NCBI GenBank assembly: GCA_008508345.1
Contig: QNGE01000996.1
Span: 123,759 to 187,758 of the forward strand
DNA length: 64,000 bases
Reading direction: 5' to 3'
DNA from: Paragonimus westermani
Lineage: Eukaryota; Platyhelminthes; Trematoda; Plagiorchiida; Troglotrematidae
Within the stretch, counting starts at the first letter, position 1; the number at the start of each line of letters is the position of its first letter. Positions 36,243 to 49,742 of the stretch are shown piece after piece. A program made the translations under genes and the position numbers. The notes beneath the pieces were generated by a model. The model saw only the letters and a list, made by a program, of their open reading frames with translations, was not told the origin of the DNA and did not search any database.

Positions 36243-37576
36243 AATACAATTTTAGCTCCCAAGTTCCTTTTGGACGCAGTAAAAAAACCGCTGATTACGT
36301 GGTTCGCACAAGCTTAAGAGACAAACTCGGTGGAAAAAAGTGTGTCAACTTGGTTCTTCGTTTTCGAAGTCTACTTCCTCGTCGTACTCAGCCGCACACA
36401 GGGGACCATCGACTTCACCGAAAGCAAGAGAATATTCTAGCTGGCTTTAAAGAAAATCGAAAATTCAGACGTGCTTCTCATGCGGTCTGTTTGGAAGAGC
36501 GGAGTTTGCCACCGTTGAAGCGTGCGAGGTCAGATTCCTGTATAAACCGCCTAGATGTCCACACGCATTTGAAACTGGTTGAAACAGTTCGGCCTGCTAC
36601 ACAATCCAGCAGCTCATCCAGCGCTGTCTCGACGCCTTCAGAAAATGTCCCAGAGATGTTAGCAGCAGCGACAACACCAGAAGTAAACGCGGATGCTTTA
36701 AATCGCTTTCAATCTTTGTCAACTGGAAATATTTGCTGTTTATTTGCGCTTCACTGCTTACCTTCTGTAGAATACTTGACAACTTCTTTAAACCGTTTGT
36801 CTCCACTGACTGCAAAAACTAATCGCCAAGTATCATCACTGAAGTCGACAAGAAGTCGCGAAAAACTCCCCCCATCAACTATCAACGTTGACAAACGTTT
36901 TGTCCTCGATCGGTTAAAACAGCACCCATGTTACCAGGATGTCAATCGAAAACTTAATGAGTGGGTAAGAAAAACACTGGAATTCTCGGAAAGAAAAGAT
37001 GCTGAGGGATGTTCAAAACCATCTCCAAACAGAAGAATGCTTGGAGAATGCTACAACGGTTATTCTGATTGGAACAGGCACGTAAGGTTTGCAGATGAAA
37101 CAAATTTTTCTTCTTCAGCCACAACACTGAATTCGCTGTCTGCTTCATCCTCAGTCGTATCACTTTCTTCAATGGCTTCCAATGTGGTTCATTATTCACC
37201 GCAAGATTCTATGATAAAGTTTCCGGCCTCATCCTACACAGCCTCACCAATCTCTCTGCCAAACTCAAACATTACAGGTGATCGCGAAAAATCTCCTTTA
37301 ATACATCATACGAGAGACTTTTTCCGAAAACTGAATAGATGGGGATCCCAGGACACAAAAGCTAACGCAATTTCCACCAAAGAACTTAGTTTGGGGCGAC
37401 TTAAAACAGAACACAAGAACAAATCATCTCTTTCGAAGCGATTAAGCCGTGGAACCAGACGCAGACGTCATAGAGAAAACAAGACCGTACCGCTAGTTAC
37501 GGTAAACGTAATCCAAGACTATTCAGAACCACCGGAGATACCAACCCATGTACTCAAAAACTTACAAATAAACAAA
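36243..37576 (+). CDS. PPP1R3-like: PP1 glycogen-targeting subunit, large exon with RVxF motif
   Basis: PPP1R3 proteins tether protein phosphatase 1 to glycogen and so promote glycogen synthesis. This exon starts after a T-rich acceptor ('ctgtttttgcag', ending 36242) with reading on the second codon position, and ends at an 'aaa|gtaggt' donor in phase 0. It encodes about 445 residues, mostly serine-rich and low complexity. The PP1-docking motif Arg-His-Val-Arg-Phe (37076-37090) continues as RFADETNF, as in the family's RVRFAD. Upstream is a basic LKRARSDSC stretch. Near the end is VTVNVIQDYSEPPEIPTHVL, then KNLQINK, matching the region after the RVxF site. No Met occurs before about 36657, so an upstream start exon is needed. 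Confidence 0.8.
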
Positions 37577-40500
37577 GTAGGTTTGGCATATTTCCAATTG
37601 TTGAAAGACCCTTGTATGATCTTGTTTAAGTTCAAAGATATTGCCCGGTCTGAAACCTTAACTTTATTACTCTGTTTTAAATATTTGCCGGCTTTACAGA
37701 CAACCTACATAAACCTCTCTATTTTCCGGAAGCACGTATAAAAAACAGCCAAACTCGGTCTATTTGTCGTTTGTGTCATTCAACGGTCGAATATACTCTT
37801 CAAAATTATGAAAGGAGAACTATGTCTGATTTATGGTTTATTTTAACGCAAAAATTTCTGAGCTAAGCGTAGACATGTGCATGTTCAAAGAGCAATTGTT
37901 GGTACCCCGTCTATGTCTTATACGAGTAGATAGGCGGAATAAGCAGGCTCAAATGTTATACAGAGGTTGCTGGTCCATTTATGAAAAACTCCGTCTCGCT
38001 CATGTGGTTCATTATCTGAATATATATCTTTGAGTGATAAGCTTTGAACTTGATGGCAAACATATGCAAATATGTATAACCTCCGTTTGCTACCAAACCC
38101 ACTAACGGAATATCATGTTTCACCTTTTCTGAAAAAGATTCACAGAAGAAATGTGTGAGCGAATCGAGTGATTACAAACTAGACATCAGTTGACAACTGT
38201 TAATACCTGATCTTGTGACTGTCTGGGTTTGGAAGTTGGACCACTTAGCTAGTTTGTGATATTAATTCAGGATTACTACCGGTATCCACTGGTCAGTTGT
38301 ATAGTTTGAGCAAAGTGCTAAGTAAATTTTGAGTCACAGACCTGTTGAAACCAACGTGAAGGACGACAAGGGTAGGCCAAACGGATGAACCACTGGAATA
38401 TGTGGAACGGGAAAATCTATCTATACCGCTTTCGAGCGTTTACCCACGTCAGTCTCACTAATTAATTGATGGACCGAAGGACGCGGGAAGGGTCCCGAGG
38501 GTCGAAAAGTTTCGCAAGGTAAGTAATCAAGAACGAGAATATTCCCTCACCGTTAACCTGATTCAACAGTGCACCAGGCAAGGTAGACGAACTAACTTTC
38601 ATTCGCTAGAATAAACATTTCTGTCCACTTAATCATCACCATAGTCGGCATAATAACAACACAAGTGGCAATAATATTTACTACTGATAGTGGTCATATT
38701 AAAAACTTTGTTGTCGAGTGTGTGTCGAGTGATTGACGGCTTCCTAACAGTCATATGAGCAAGAAACGAAGAAAGCGAACAATCATCTTTGATGGATATT
38801 ACTGGGAGGTGAAATGGAACTTAACTAGCAAAACTTCTGGATCAAAACTTCGAAAATCAAATCTTAGATATCTACGTCCTTTGAACAAGAAATCTGTTTG
38901 CAGTTGAAAGAGAGATAATAACCATGAAACGACGCCCTCAAAGCTTTTAACACGCACCTTTAAGAATTGTTCTGACTTCACAAGCAACTGAGCAGAGAAC
39001 GGAATTCTACAAACGACTGCCCCCCTCTCAATTTTCCATTCAGGGTCTGGGTTTCCTGATAAAGGGGACGGGTATCGCTTACATCTGCTGACTCACTAGC
39101 GGCTGCTTTTATTTGTTGAGGTGATTTGCCAAGTTATCATTTCGTCACCGCATACTTAATGTCAATGGGTTGGGGGCTCGGCAGTCAATGTATACGGATT
39201 TGAAGTAAGGGTAGATTCATATGCGTGCTGCTAGGTTGGTAAACTCAATTTACACTCTTGTGGAGCCCGGTTGAGTGGACAAGCTCACGTTTTACTGCGT
39301 AAGCTCCAACTTCAAGTCTTTTTGCTGCATTCTGACCGAGAATTTCTGGTGCTTGCTACTAAGCGCACACGTTTATGAACGAAGTGCTCAGTACTTCTTA
39401 TAATCTGTGTCAGTAGATAGAATCCACCGAATTCTGGAGTTTTTGCAAATGGATCTCCTCCAAATTTGACAGTCTTAATCTTTAGAGCCGTAGTTCGCTG
39501 CCATAAAGCGGCAATATTCTGTCACCAAACTAATATACGTGGCGTCGACACTTCAATGAAACTTTTTCCGTACGAAAGGTGATTCAAATTGGAGAAAACC
39601 GCTACCACCTTAAAGTACTGTCTCAGATTCGGGATAACTTGTCGTAATTCAAGGCTGTAATACATATCTCGGAGGGTTTTCAGGAACATGAAGTATTACC
39701 TTCCAACTTCACTGTCTAGAATTTGTGTTATAACAGTGTCTTCTCATCAGATTGCTCCATCTATGTAACTTTCCTCAGAGTAGGAGGTGGACGTCTAAAT
39801 TCTGTGTGTCACAGTGTTCTACTAATTAGTCTATAACGGAAATGAATAAGACAGGGATGTTGACACTTTTGACAGACTCCACTTCTGCTATGAATTATAT
39901 CTGACAGTGTTATGTACACAAGGGCTGATCTGACCTGTTGGAGAAGAGATCGGACAGTAGGTTCACGTAATTGGCGGTCAAATTCCCGTATCTTAGAAAC
40001 CACAAATGTGCGACTCATGTTGACTGACAGTTTATCAGACGTCGGTAAGGAACTTTCGTATGTGAATGAGTGATCTATGTATCCTTGCCCAACACTCGAA
40101 TCCACCTGTTGTCCTCTAACAGATCCCATGGCTTCACTCAAATGGCAGGTCATGATGGATGGGAAAGCGCTAGTCGAAGTGGGATCTCAACTGAACTCGA
40201 TGCTCCCCAAAGGTTTTTCAGATTATTCTTTTGAATGTAGGAACTAGTGTTGCTCCGACTCATTTGATGAATACACTGTCGGTTGAGCTCATGAGTTAGA
40301 GGGGACGCACAAAAACTGACCCGTCTTTTTCGAACAGCGGTAGTATGAGACTGTTCTGTTTACCAACCCTTAATTGTTTGACTATTGTGATGCAATCGCG
40401 AATCTTAGTCTGAGGTTGTAAGTTGGCGAGTTGGGTTATGCTCCCAGAAATCCGCATTGGTGACTGGGCTTCAGCTGAAGTGTTCCGCTCAACAAATGAC

Positions 40501-42304
40501 TTTTGAGCTGTCATGAATAACAGTGTCACTTGTGTCTCTAACGACCATGATAACAGTTGGGTATCTAGGACTTATAGCTTTGATGGACTAATACAGTCTG
40601 CCTGGAATTTTGTGCTCAGGTGTATTTCATGTCTGTAGACCCCCAACAAACGGCCAGGTCAGGCATACGTTTTTTCCATACACCTTTCATTGGTTCATAA
40701 CATGGACTGTCACGTGGGTTTTTTACCTCAACATCTGGTGGTAATGAGAATTTCTCTGGGCTGTAACATTTCATTTAACAACCGCACTATATAACGGCTT
40801 CTGTCATCTACAATAACTGTGGAATTTGCATCAAGCAAGGACTGAGTGATTGTTTTTTCTTTCTAGTCTTGTTCGTTGGGTCTGTTTAGTCGAACATCGG
40901 GTAGGACATACAACAGTCTTTCGTGGTGCCATTTGAGCTGTTGTCAAGTGAACTGAAAGATGAATGTACAGCGGATACAACATTCGTTACAGCAGGATCG
41001 GCAGTCCTAGACAGGGTCACGCCGTTTATGGCCAATAGTTACATGGTCTATGTGCTACCGAGCCTGGTCTGATGAGGCAGTATGACAGGTTACGCACTTA
41101 CACATACTGTACTTGATACTTTTACCGGTGAGAAATAAAGGACATACAGGAAATAGCTGCAATGGTCACCCGCTATTTTCTGAACTAAACATCATCAATT
41201 CAACTGCAGCGTCTAATCGCTATTCGGTGCCGCCTAACCGCTCGCCATAGTCCTAACATCTCCGTCTATGTTGACTGTATCGAGGCTCGGCAGTGATAGT
41301 AGTAGATTTTTCGAGCCCTCCTAAATGATGCCCTACCCTTATCGCCACCGCAGAGAGTGAGAGCATAGGTGGGTGCTGGGAATAAACATTCGTGGATCTG
41401 ACTCCTGGGACGGCATAGAAAAAGTTGCAGCGCATCCTGCTGTTAGCGGTCGATTTTACCAACGCATCTGAGGCTTCTGTACGAGGCCTTACACCCACTC
41501 CAGCCTGACTGGGGGCAACGGTTCGCAAAAATCTTGAAGCACACAACAAATGTTGACTAGATACTGTTGGCACTGTCCGTTGGACAGCAGTTAACAGACC
41601 ATTATCATCGATTTTTATCTTTTACCAGCAGTAGACAGCTATGCGCAACACGCCTAGCATCTTTGTAGTAGTGCCCTATTCTGCTATCCAGTGTAGAAAG
41701 CAGGTTTGAGAGTGTCTGAAATCAGTAACATTCTTTTTGAAAGTGACGGTAATAGATACCACAGACTGGGCCGTAGTGCCTCTCCTCTACAGCAAACTTC
41801 TCATTAGGCGCCCTTTTTATAAAGCGACCGCTTTTCATTCAGTGAATGTGGCGGAAAGCGTATTAAACTACCAACCATTAAATTGCTACACGCACAACCA
41901 CTTCAGATCGCACGCTCTACTGAATTTTAAGTTTCTTCACGTCGCCGTCAGTTCATTTTAGCCTGAATGTCATAATTCCAATTCGGGTCACTAAGACCCA
42001 TATGTGAACAAAAGGGGTATGAATCGCCCCAAAACGAGCGTATACTGACCACACGTCTATACTGAGTCATCCAACATATCTGCTGTCAGTTCGCGTTTTG
42101 TCCTACCCAAGTCCCCGTACTTGTTATTCTTCCCAATGTCATGTTTTCTGACAAGCCCTGAGATGTCACTTACTAGAAATGATGAGCCATTCACATCCCA
42201 TATCAGTTAACCTGGACGACGAGGGAATTGGAAATGTCTCTGATCGTTTGTTGGCTGACTGCTTACCCAGGGCTGTGGCTGGACCAGTTACATAAATGTC
42301 ACAG
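37577..42304 (+). other. Intron of the PPP1R3-like gene
   Basis: 4,728 bases between two phase-0 junctions. It contains no recognised repeat copy. An open stretch at 37700-37867 follows an acceptor-like 'gctttacag' and has a CRLC motif, but its phase is incompatible with the flanking exons. Minus-strand frames at 39809-40153 and 41253-41573 have no domain. Confidence 0.65.
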
Positions 42305-42418
42305 ATTCCATTCCTGGTATTAAGGTTGATTCCAGTTTTGCACCAACATCTGAATTTTGTATACGGGGAAATCATGTCAGACCGAATTAGACGGACGTAC
42401 CTGACGTTGGAGGTGAAG
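42305..42418 (+). CDS. PPP1R3-like: PP1 glycogen-targeting subunit, short linker exon
   Basis: A 38-codon exon follows acceptor 'gtcacag' (ending 42304) and precedes a donor 'aag|gtacaa'; an alternative donor six bases upstream ('gag|gtgaag') is also in phase 0. It encodes LIPVLHQHLNFVYGEIMS and then DRIRRTYLTLE (42380-42412). The latter aligns residue for residue with the pre-CBM21 block of the family (pattern D-R-hydrophobic-x-x-x-aromatic-hydrophobic-x-L-E). Both ends are phase 0, fitting the exons on either side, and the joined protein continues directly into the CBM21 domain. The acceptor's pyrimidine tract is weak, so the call rests on alignment and phase. Confidence 0.7.
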
Positions 42419-45400
42419 GTACAAATTGTCTGCTATACTACAGAGAGGCTAAAAGTTTACTGCCTCAAGATCAGCAAAATCTAGCTACTGGATATCCTAC
42501 AGTGGTCTGCATGGAAATACGATCAGTGAAACGGAATGTTTTTTCGTACTGTCAAGACACTTTAATGTTAACGGTAGGTAGTCGAATTGATGTCATGTAC
42601 TTGACGGATAGGCTAACGGACTTGCCTTTTTGTCACTTGGAAGGGGAATTCTTTACACCCTCGGTATTGGGGGAAACCAGCACCTTCGTTATTCTGTATA
42701 AAGGGGTGATTCCAATTTTGGAGTTGCTTACACATCCCATCAGAATACTTTGGTGCTGCCATACCAGTGCATGACTCGGTCGGATGAGTAGTTCAGCCAT
42801 AGCAAACTGGTCTTCTTAACATTGGACAGATTGTTCCTCCCACTATCCCCAAACACAAACAGCGTTCAAGCCGTAACTTTGAAGTATGTAAGAGTCTTGT
42901 GTGTTGTCTAAGCAGACATAACTTCTTTGCGGGACCCTGGGTTGCCAATTTGAGGTTATCTAACCTTACACACTCTCTTGGGTAGCTTTGCCCTGAAATA
43001 TAATAACTATTTCATAACTCAGTTGGATTTCAAAGTGTATGGGTACTCCGTCTTCACAATGTGGTCACGTGGCCGATATCATCTAGGCGCATATATTCTG
43101 AGTACACAACAGTTGGTGGGACCACCTGTTTATTTCTTTCTCATTGTTTAGGTACTATCTCTTGCGCTGAAGACGCCGAAGGTGATCAGGGAAACCAAAT
43201 TAACGAGGCGGAAGAAGATTCAGTAAAAGGGGACATTTCAACTTCAAGCACACCAAACTTAGATAAAATGAGATTTACCTCAGCCGATAGAAAATTTGAC
43301 CTTTTACCATAAGTCATCGATCTCCTATGGTTTAGTCACATACTCGAAGAGAAAAGACCGTTAGACAACGAATACTTGGAGACTTCGTAACCGAAAAGCA
43401 AGTGTGGTAATGATAAGTTAAGTGACAGTATATTAGGGGCATTTTTTTCACACGCCGCACTGTAAATAATCATATACAGCTGAAATACAAACAAATTTAG
43501 AAGTCCCCGTTCTTAGCGTCCACCTCCTTATAGCGACCAGCTTGCATGTTTCCCGGATTTGGGACACAAGATATCGGTGTGTCTCGGGCATGGGAGCTGT
43601 GCTACTGGTTCACTGAAATTGTGCGGTCATCGTGAACCATACTTAGGCGACAGATATTACAGCATACTGTGAATGAAGATAACGAAGTGCAACTGAACAG
43701 TGAGGAGATTGTGGGGGTTACTGACAGTAAACCTTCCTCTACAACTTACGCTGCTCAGACTCTGTTCTCTTTTAAAGTGGTCTGAGCAGCAGAGGCAAAA
43801 TATAAGGTTGGGATATGTGTCAGGCTTTCACGCTGCTGAAAACAGGTGCAAACACAGTAGACATGCCTGGAGTAGACTGGGAAGCTTGCCTGTTGTAAGA
43901 AGCATAACAACGCAACTTTTCATTAAAAATCTTGTGAACACAATGACAGCGAATAGGGACGATTACCGCAGCCACGTCGGTGTCACCAGATACGCTCTGG
44001 GAAACTTCACTGATGGTCATTCAAGTGAAACACGTAAACAGTACATCTTTAGCTGTAACAAACTTGAGAGCGAATGAGTATTCCTAATTTGAGAACAACT
44101 TGTGAAATATCGGCACTTTTTTTGTTGGTGACACTTCACTTCTGACAGAGAAGTTTCTTCAAACCACATCGACAGAAGCTTCTGTGTCAGAAATGAAGCA
44201 TCACCAATAAAACAAATTATCGGTTGCTCATGAGGTGTTCGGAAGTTAACAACACAGTTATTGTTTATGATGTACAATACACATTTAGGCTGGTAGAGTG
44301 CGTTTTGTAGTAAATGAGAACAAGACGAAGTTAGATTTACTAGGCGAAATCAACAGACGTACACACACTTTGAGTTCAATCTAACTTAAACGTTTGGCTC
44401 CCGTCATAAAGTTGAACATAAGAACGAGTAGACGGAAGTCAGTAGGATCTAACAATTTTTTAATAATCGACAGAAACCGGAAGCACATATCAGAGTTTTC
44501 TGGTGGAGTAATGTAAAGTTAACACTTCAGTCGGGGTAGAGGTTGAGTACATTAAACAGTTACTTCCATGGGATTTTAATGTTCGAATACTTCCTCCTGT
44601 GTCTGTAGAAAAGTGGTTACTCACCGACGACGGCTACTTAACGAGGACCTGCGCTACATAGCACTACATTAACAGTACGTTTCCTCAAAAAGCTGAGCGT
44701 AGCGCAAGAGTGTTAGGACAAAATAATTGATATAAATTGTTTATTCAATTTTTTTATTCTTGTAACTACAGAGTTGATCACTATCTCACCCAAATATTGT
44801 TACTATGCGCCCACGAACCGGTGTAGTTTCCACTTCAGAAGCTTTATCTGGCAATAAAATAAGTTACTGAGTATGAAGCCATGAAGTTTTCCACTAAATG
44901 ATTTCTGAGGTGGTAATCATTTTAGGTATGTGCGTTGCAACTGATACTATATCATTGAGATTTTCATCTTTCATACTAGTTGCATGCATAGAAAGCAAAC
45001 CAACATAGAATACTGGTTGATATTCTTATTCCTCTAGAAACTGCAGAGTTCACTGGCCACTAGATTTGGTTGTGAAACAGTTCGTCAAAGTCTGCCTTCG
45101 GCATCCCAAGTTTGTGGTGCTTGCTGTCATGTGTTCTGCCTTTCTAATGCTCGATTAGATGAATCGTCCGCAAAATTCCTCAACTTTCGTTCCGCCTAGA
45201 GGACATAACATTCATTATCATCGTTTTTAAAAACCTAAGACGATTGATTTGCTGTTTGATCTGGTGTGGTTTTGAATGATAGATCGAAACCCACTCCTTC
45301 ATTCTGAACTTTACAGAACACAAAATGAGCAGACCTAGTTATTTTCTAGTTAATGCCTGATATATGCCAGTGTAAAGTCATCCAATACGACCCGTTTTGT

Positions 45401-47659
45401 TTTATTCATGGCTAATCACAGATATGTTGCTAAATGTACAATAGGCCGGTCAATACGCCACGGGTAATTTCAGCACGGTACACCATACGGCTTGTGCTTT
45501 TCATATTTACTCGAATCAGACTGTTAAAATTCGTAATAGTGAAGTGTTCTTTGAAACCAGTTCGGTTGTACAGTGCTAATGAGAACCGGTTCACTACTCG
45601 CTGCGGCAAAACTACAAGCCTACCAATGGTTATGTAGTCCATGATCTACCAAATACATGTGCATAAGGCCCATGGTTCAACTACTCAGTGTGAGGGCTAC
45701 TCCACGATATGAGTACATGCGAGCTGAGAAGCTTACACACATCGGAATGAAGGTACTGCCTTAGGGTTTGACAGTCTATGGACGGTTGAACACTTGTGTT
45801 TGTCTCAAACAGCCGTTGTCAATGAAACAGACGGCTCCTGAATCTGTTAAGCCTTGCAACATTAGAAGAGCTAATGAAGGACAGTTTGCGATTATGGACA
45901 AGTGCATGTAGGATTTGGAAGAACTCTAAAAGACTTCAGATATCAACGCGTTTCGTTAGTCTTCTCCTGAGTGTATAAACCAACAGTGATAAGCTCTATG
46001 GTCGTTAACGTAAGATCTTCAATTTATTTTAATTCGCAGAGTGAGCAGTAGTTCGGACAGAATGAATCGGCGAGGTTGAACAAATCACTTTACTGCGATT
46101 AATGTGTAGCCATCGGAGATGAGCAAGCGTTCGTCACACCCTGATTTTAGACAACCATGACGCTGTATGGCCTGGGGTGGCTTTTTCCTAGAACAGTTGA
46201 AATGATGTGCGGAGTAACAGGCAGCCTGACTAAGCAATTTGCTGTTTAAGTAAGGAAGGAAAGCTGGTATGGAATCAAAGTGGGCAATTAACTAAATTGT
46301 CAAATGGACCTTTTCAAGTTTCCTCCTGAAAACGAACAAGCGGTAATAGCGAATGAATATCTTCAGTTTGACCTCTGTAGATAAATCTATCATTTTTCAC
46401 TTGAAGTTTGGTACAATGGAATGTCCCTTAAAGTTCCAGAAATATAAAAAATTATTCCCCTAAAGTTGACAACGTCGCTTTTACTCCAAGAATAAAATGA
46501 ATTTTAGCGATAAAGCTAAGTTTTGTTCTAGCACAAACACATCCGACGTTGTTTACATTACAGAGTGACTTACCTCCTACTAAAACAACGATCAGTACAT
46601 GTTACCTTTGATGTTGAAAAGAATCAAGTTAAAAGACTCTACGTATTGAACTTTGTTCTGGTGTGACTTTTGAAGCTATAAGGAGTACAGTGACAAGGTA
46701 GACATGATCACCAACGGTTTCAAGCGGTTTTTCGACAACGATGTACAAATAATTAAACAAAACGCAAAGATTTCTCAACCTAATTCCCGCCTCACGAGCA
46801 CACAGGAACTTAATCCTCCAGCAGAATAACAGCTCGTCATATGTTTCATGTGGAGCTATGCTCATTCTACAAGACCCACGGCGTAGGCGATAGACGTTTC
46901 AAAACGATATCGAAACAATCTAAGTTCAAAACTCCTTCAGTCGTCTGTCAGAAAAATGCCAATGTGATGAGGTAAGGTACTAAGTCAAGTAGAATAAAAT
47001 ACTTTTCGTTAACTGTGACTGGAAGACTACGCGTTAACATAGTCTCACATTCTTCTAGGGCTATTTCCGTGAATTTCTTCATCAAAGTATGGAAAGCAAG
47101 CCGAGAGAAACAGGGTTTTCATTACTACTACTTGTGATGAACTCAGATGCAGAGCTAAAAACTAAGTGGTTACAACGGTAAGATCGTGTAAGCATATTTG
47201 TTGACCTTATATTTTAGTCGTGACGTGCGTTTATTTGGATACCCAAGCATGCTCATACATTTACATGAAAACTGGCAGAAGCAGCGATTTTTCGAATTCC
47301 ATTTACCCTAAGTTTCAGATCAAGATTTGACACTACGGATTAAGTGGTTCAAGTGACTCATTGTTCTAAATCTTTCATGATGACCAGCTTTTCAGATATC
47401 ATTGTTGCTAGAGGGTATAATTCGACCTTAGATTTCCCTCCGTTTGCCCGGATGCTCTGATACGTTATGAATTCTGTACTTGGCATTAAGTATGCGACCT
47501 TATCACTCTGTTTCTAATCTCTTATTTCGAACGTTTCTCCATATGCCCCTCTAGAGTGAACCGCATTGGAGAAATACTTTCCCCAATCCTGATGAATGTG
47601 CGAACTTTTATCAGCGATTAGCCAAACAGCATATTTGCCTTGGTCGCTTGCGTTCTCAG
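42419..47659 (+). other. Intron of the PPP1R3-like gene
   Basis: 5,241 bases. A possible cryptic exon at about 43153-43312 follows the acceptor-like 'tctttctcattgtttag'. It encodes an acidic stretch (EDAEGDQGNQINEAEEDS) and ends in a stop, but its phase does not match the flanking exons. Other frames (43700-44077 on +, 45430-45642 on -) have no domain. Confidence 0.6.
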
Positions 47660-48016
47660 AATTTATCCACCGTGGAAGTTCAAGTGCATGTGATATCTAA
47701 CGATCCGTTTGACAAAGCTGATACTCGGATTGTCCAACTCCGTTATACGTTGAATAATTGGACCACTTACGCAGATTCGGAACCTTTGAAAAAAATATTT
47801 TTTGAAAAGAAGAGATTGTCCATGTGCGAGACACTATGGGTGGAAATTTATGAAGGGACTGTTAAACTGGAGGTCAGTGAAATCGGCACGTCGGATGGGA
47901 TTGATAAAATTGGGCGTTTTGAATTTGCTGTCGTGTCACGAGTGAATGGGCAAGAAATGTGGGACAACAACGGTCAACAAAACTACATTTGTCTGCAAGA
48001 ACTCTCCGATAAATGA
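47660..48016 (+). CDS. PPP1R3-like: PP1 glycogen-targeting subunit, CBM21 domain exon
   Basis: The last coding exon follows 'tgcgttctcag' (ending 47659) in phase 0 and ends with a TGA at 48014-48016, giving 118 residues. It is a near-complete CBM21 carbohydrate-binding domain, which holds glycogen and contacts glycogen synthase. It shows VEVQVHVIS, LRYTLNNWTTY, a middle KLEVSEIG segment, FEFAVVSRVNGQEMWDNNG and QQNYI. The tryptophan of the WDNN signature is at 47960-47962. The protein ends about ten residues after the domain, as in the short PPP1R3B/C/D type members, though its N-terminal part is longer than theirs. No clear AATAAA was seen just downstream. Confidence 0.9.
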   Translation, partial: NLSTVEVQVHVISNDPFDKADTRIVQLRYTLNNWTTYADSEPLKKIFFEKKRLSMCETLWVEIYEGTVKLEVSEIGTSDGIDKIGRFEFAVVSRVNGQEMWDNNGQQNYICLQELSDK

Positions 48017-49611
48017 CCTGCTTGTGGATTTGTTCACCCATGTAATTATGTGCGCCAGTAGCTGGTGCCTCAATCGGACTTTTATTCTCAGCTACTTTAT
48101 ACAGTTCAAAACGCTCAAACGTCTGCTCATCGATCGTATAGGCAACTAGATTTGTCTTTTTCTGTGTCGCATCGACAATTTTACACTTGTGTTCTACATG
48201 ACTGCCTCATGTGTTCTTCCGTGATATATGCGGCACTTGGCTAGCCCACCTGAAACAAATGGTCAACATTTCTGTTTCGCTTGCTTTAGAGCTTCCGTTT
48301 TTGAAAGTTAAGCGAGTTCTAGCGGTTGCTCTGACGAAGTACAGCAATCTCCATTTGTTATAAGGTCACGGTGACTTTGGCTACAATAGTCGTCCTCAGA
48401 AGTTGTGGTCGGTATGAACTTACGTCTGTTGAATTCAAGTTGTCAGCACATTTAAGGTCGAACCGAATGTTAATCATTGGATGAATTTAACAAGTTCATC
48501 TGCATAATTCATGTGTCAATCCAGAACGTGGTTGATTGAACCAAGTTTCCGGTCACACACGTTAGATTCGTAATCGAATTAGGCTATGCTTTCTTACTAA
48601 GTGACATCTAATCGTTAAATTTGTCATATTAACATGCTGATGACCGCATGCGGACAGCGTTTGAGTTACGACACAAATTCTCATCAGCCGGTTGGTGAAG
48701 GGTTGTTAAGGCCGTGCCGATTGCATACGTCATTTGAAAATTGTCTGGTTCAACGTGTCCCACTATCACTTCCGCGCCTCTCATTGTCTCAAGAAGGTTC
48801 CTTGGTTTCATTGGCGAATGGGGCTGCACGGCTAATGAACATGGAATGATTGACTCTTGTGGAATGAGGACGGCTAGGTACCGAGTAAACAAGGCTAGTT
48901 CGCCTGCACTCAGTAGCCTAGCCGAGGGGGACGTAGACTAACAAGCAGGGAGTTTTGAGCGCTTGGGTGTGTTCTTATTACATAGAGTGTATGTGGATGC
49001 CTCCTCTGGTAAATCTGTCGTTTGTCTATGAATACACGTGCGATCCACTTGGGTTGACATAGGCTTCGGTCGTCACCTTCTTCCGAACAGCCAGATAAGT
49101 CGAACGAGCCCTATCTCATATGTTACGATGGAAGGCTTCTGAGTAATTCTGACGGCTGAAGACAGGTCCGAAACACAGATCACGTTCTCCATGTGTGAAC
49201 AGTTGTGTTGAGAATGAGTAGCAGATCACTGCAAGTTCACCCTGGCAATGAGTGAGCTAGGTTTGACTCGGGCAATTCACCATATTTCAGTAGTATGGTC
49301 GGCCGAAATAAGGGTGGACGCTTGGGGTGGTTGAGTAAGTATGAAAATGTCTTAACTGGCGGCTTATAAAGTATTAGCCAAACAATTCAAAATGGGAGCC
49401 AACCATTAGGTACACACCACCAGTCCGTTTCGTCTTACCAATAATTTCTGAGAGGTATCTTCTGAGGAATTGAGCCAATCACCCGTTCTTATTAACTTCA
49501 GCTTTTCCCACATTGACAGCTTCAACTACAACGTCATTTGAGTACAACCGCTAAATACCACTCAGCTAAGACCGAAAACGTAAAGGCCACTGATGAGTAG
49601 TCAGGAATTTG
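48017..49611. other. No supported gene; 3' flank of PPP1R3-like gene
   Basis: Should hold the 3' UTR, whose end cannot be placed. Overlapping frames on both strands at 48629-48941 have no domains. Confidence 0.45.
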
Positions 49612-49740
49612 GTTGATTTCAAGTTGAACACAACTCGCAGTTGATCGCAGTCTTCGCTTTCAGGCAGACTTTCCACCCAGCCTCTTTTGGGAAGAAGCGA
49701 AAATGGCTGATCGTTTAGAGCCGTTAGCTCGGCCGTGCCT
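49612..49740 (-). repeat. SINE copy, 3' half
   Basis: The tail and body of the tRNA-derived SINE in minus orientation ('aagttgaacacaactcgca', 'gatcgcagtcttcgc'), ending near 'gctcggccgtgcc'. The tRNA head is missing; the sequence abuts the next SINE in opposite orientation. Confidence 0.65.
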
Positions 49741-49742
49741 AT

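Noticed and set aside
41253..41573. 106-codon minus-strand frame inside the PPP1R3 intron
   Set aside because: No motif or coding-like composition; consistent with chance.
43153..43312. Acidic candidate exon after a strong acceptor-like sequence
   Set aside because: Its phase does not fit the PPP1R3 exons on either side, it ends in a stop, and the family has no such segment before CBM21.
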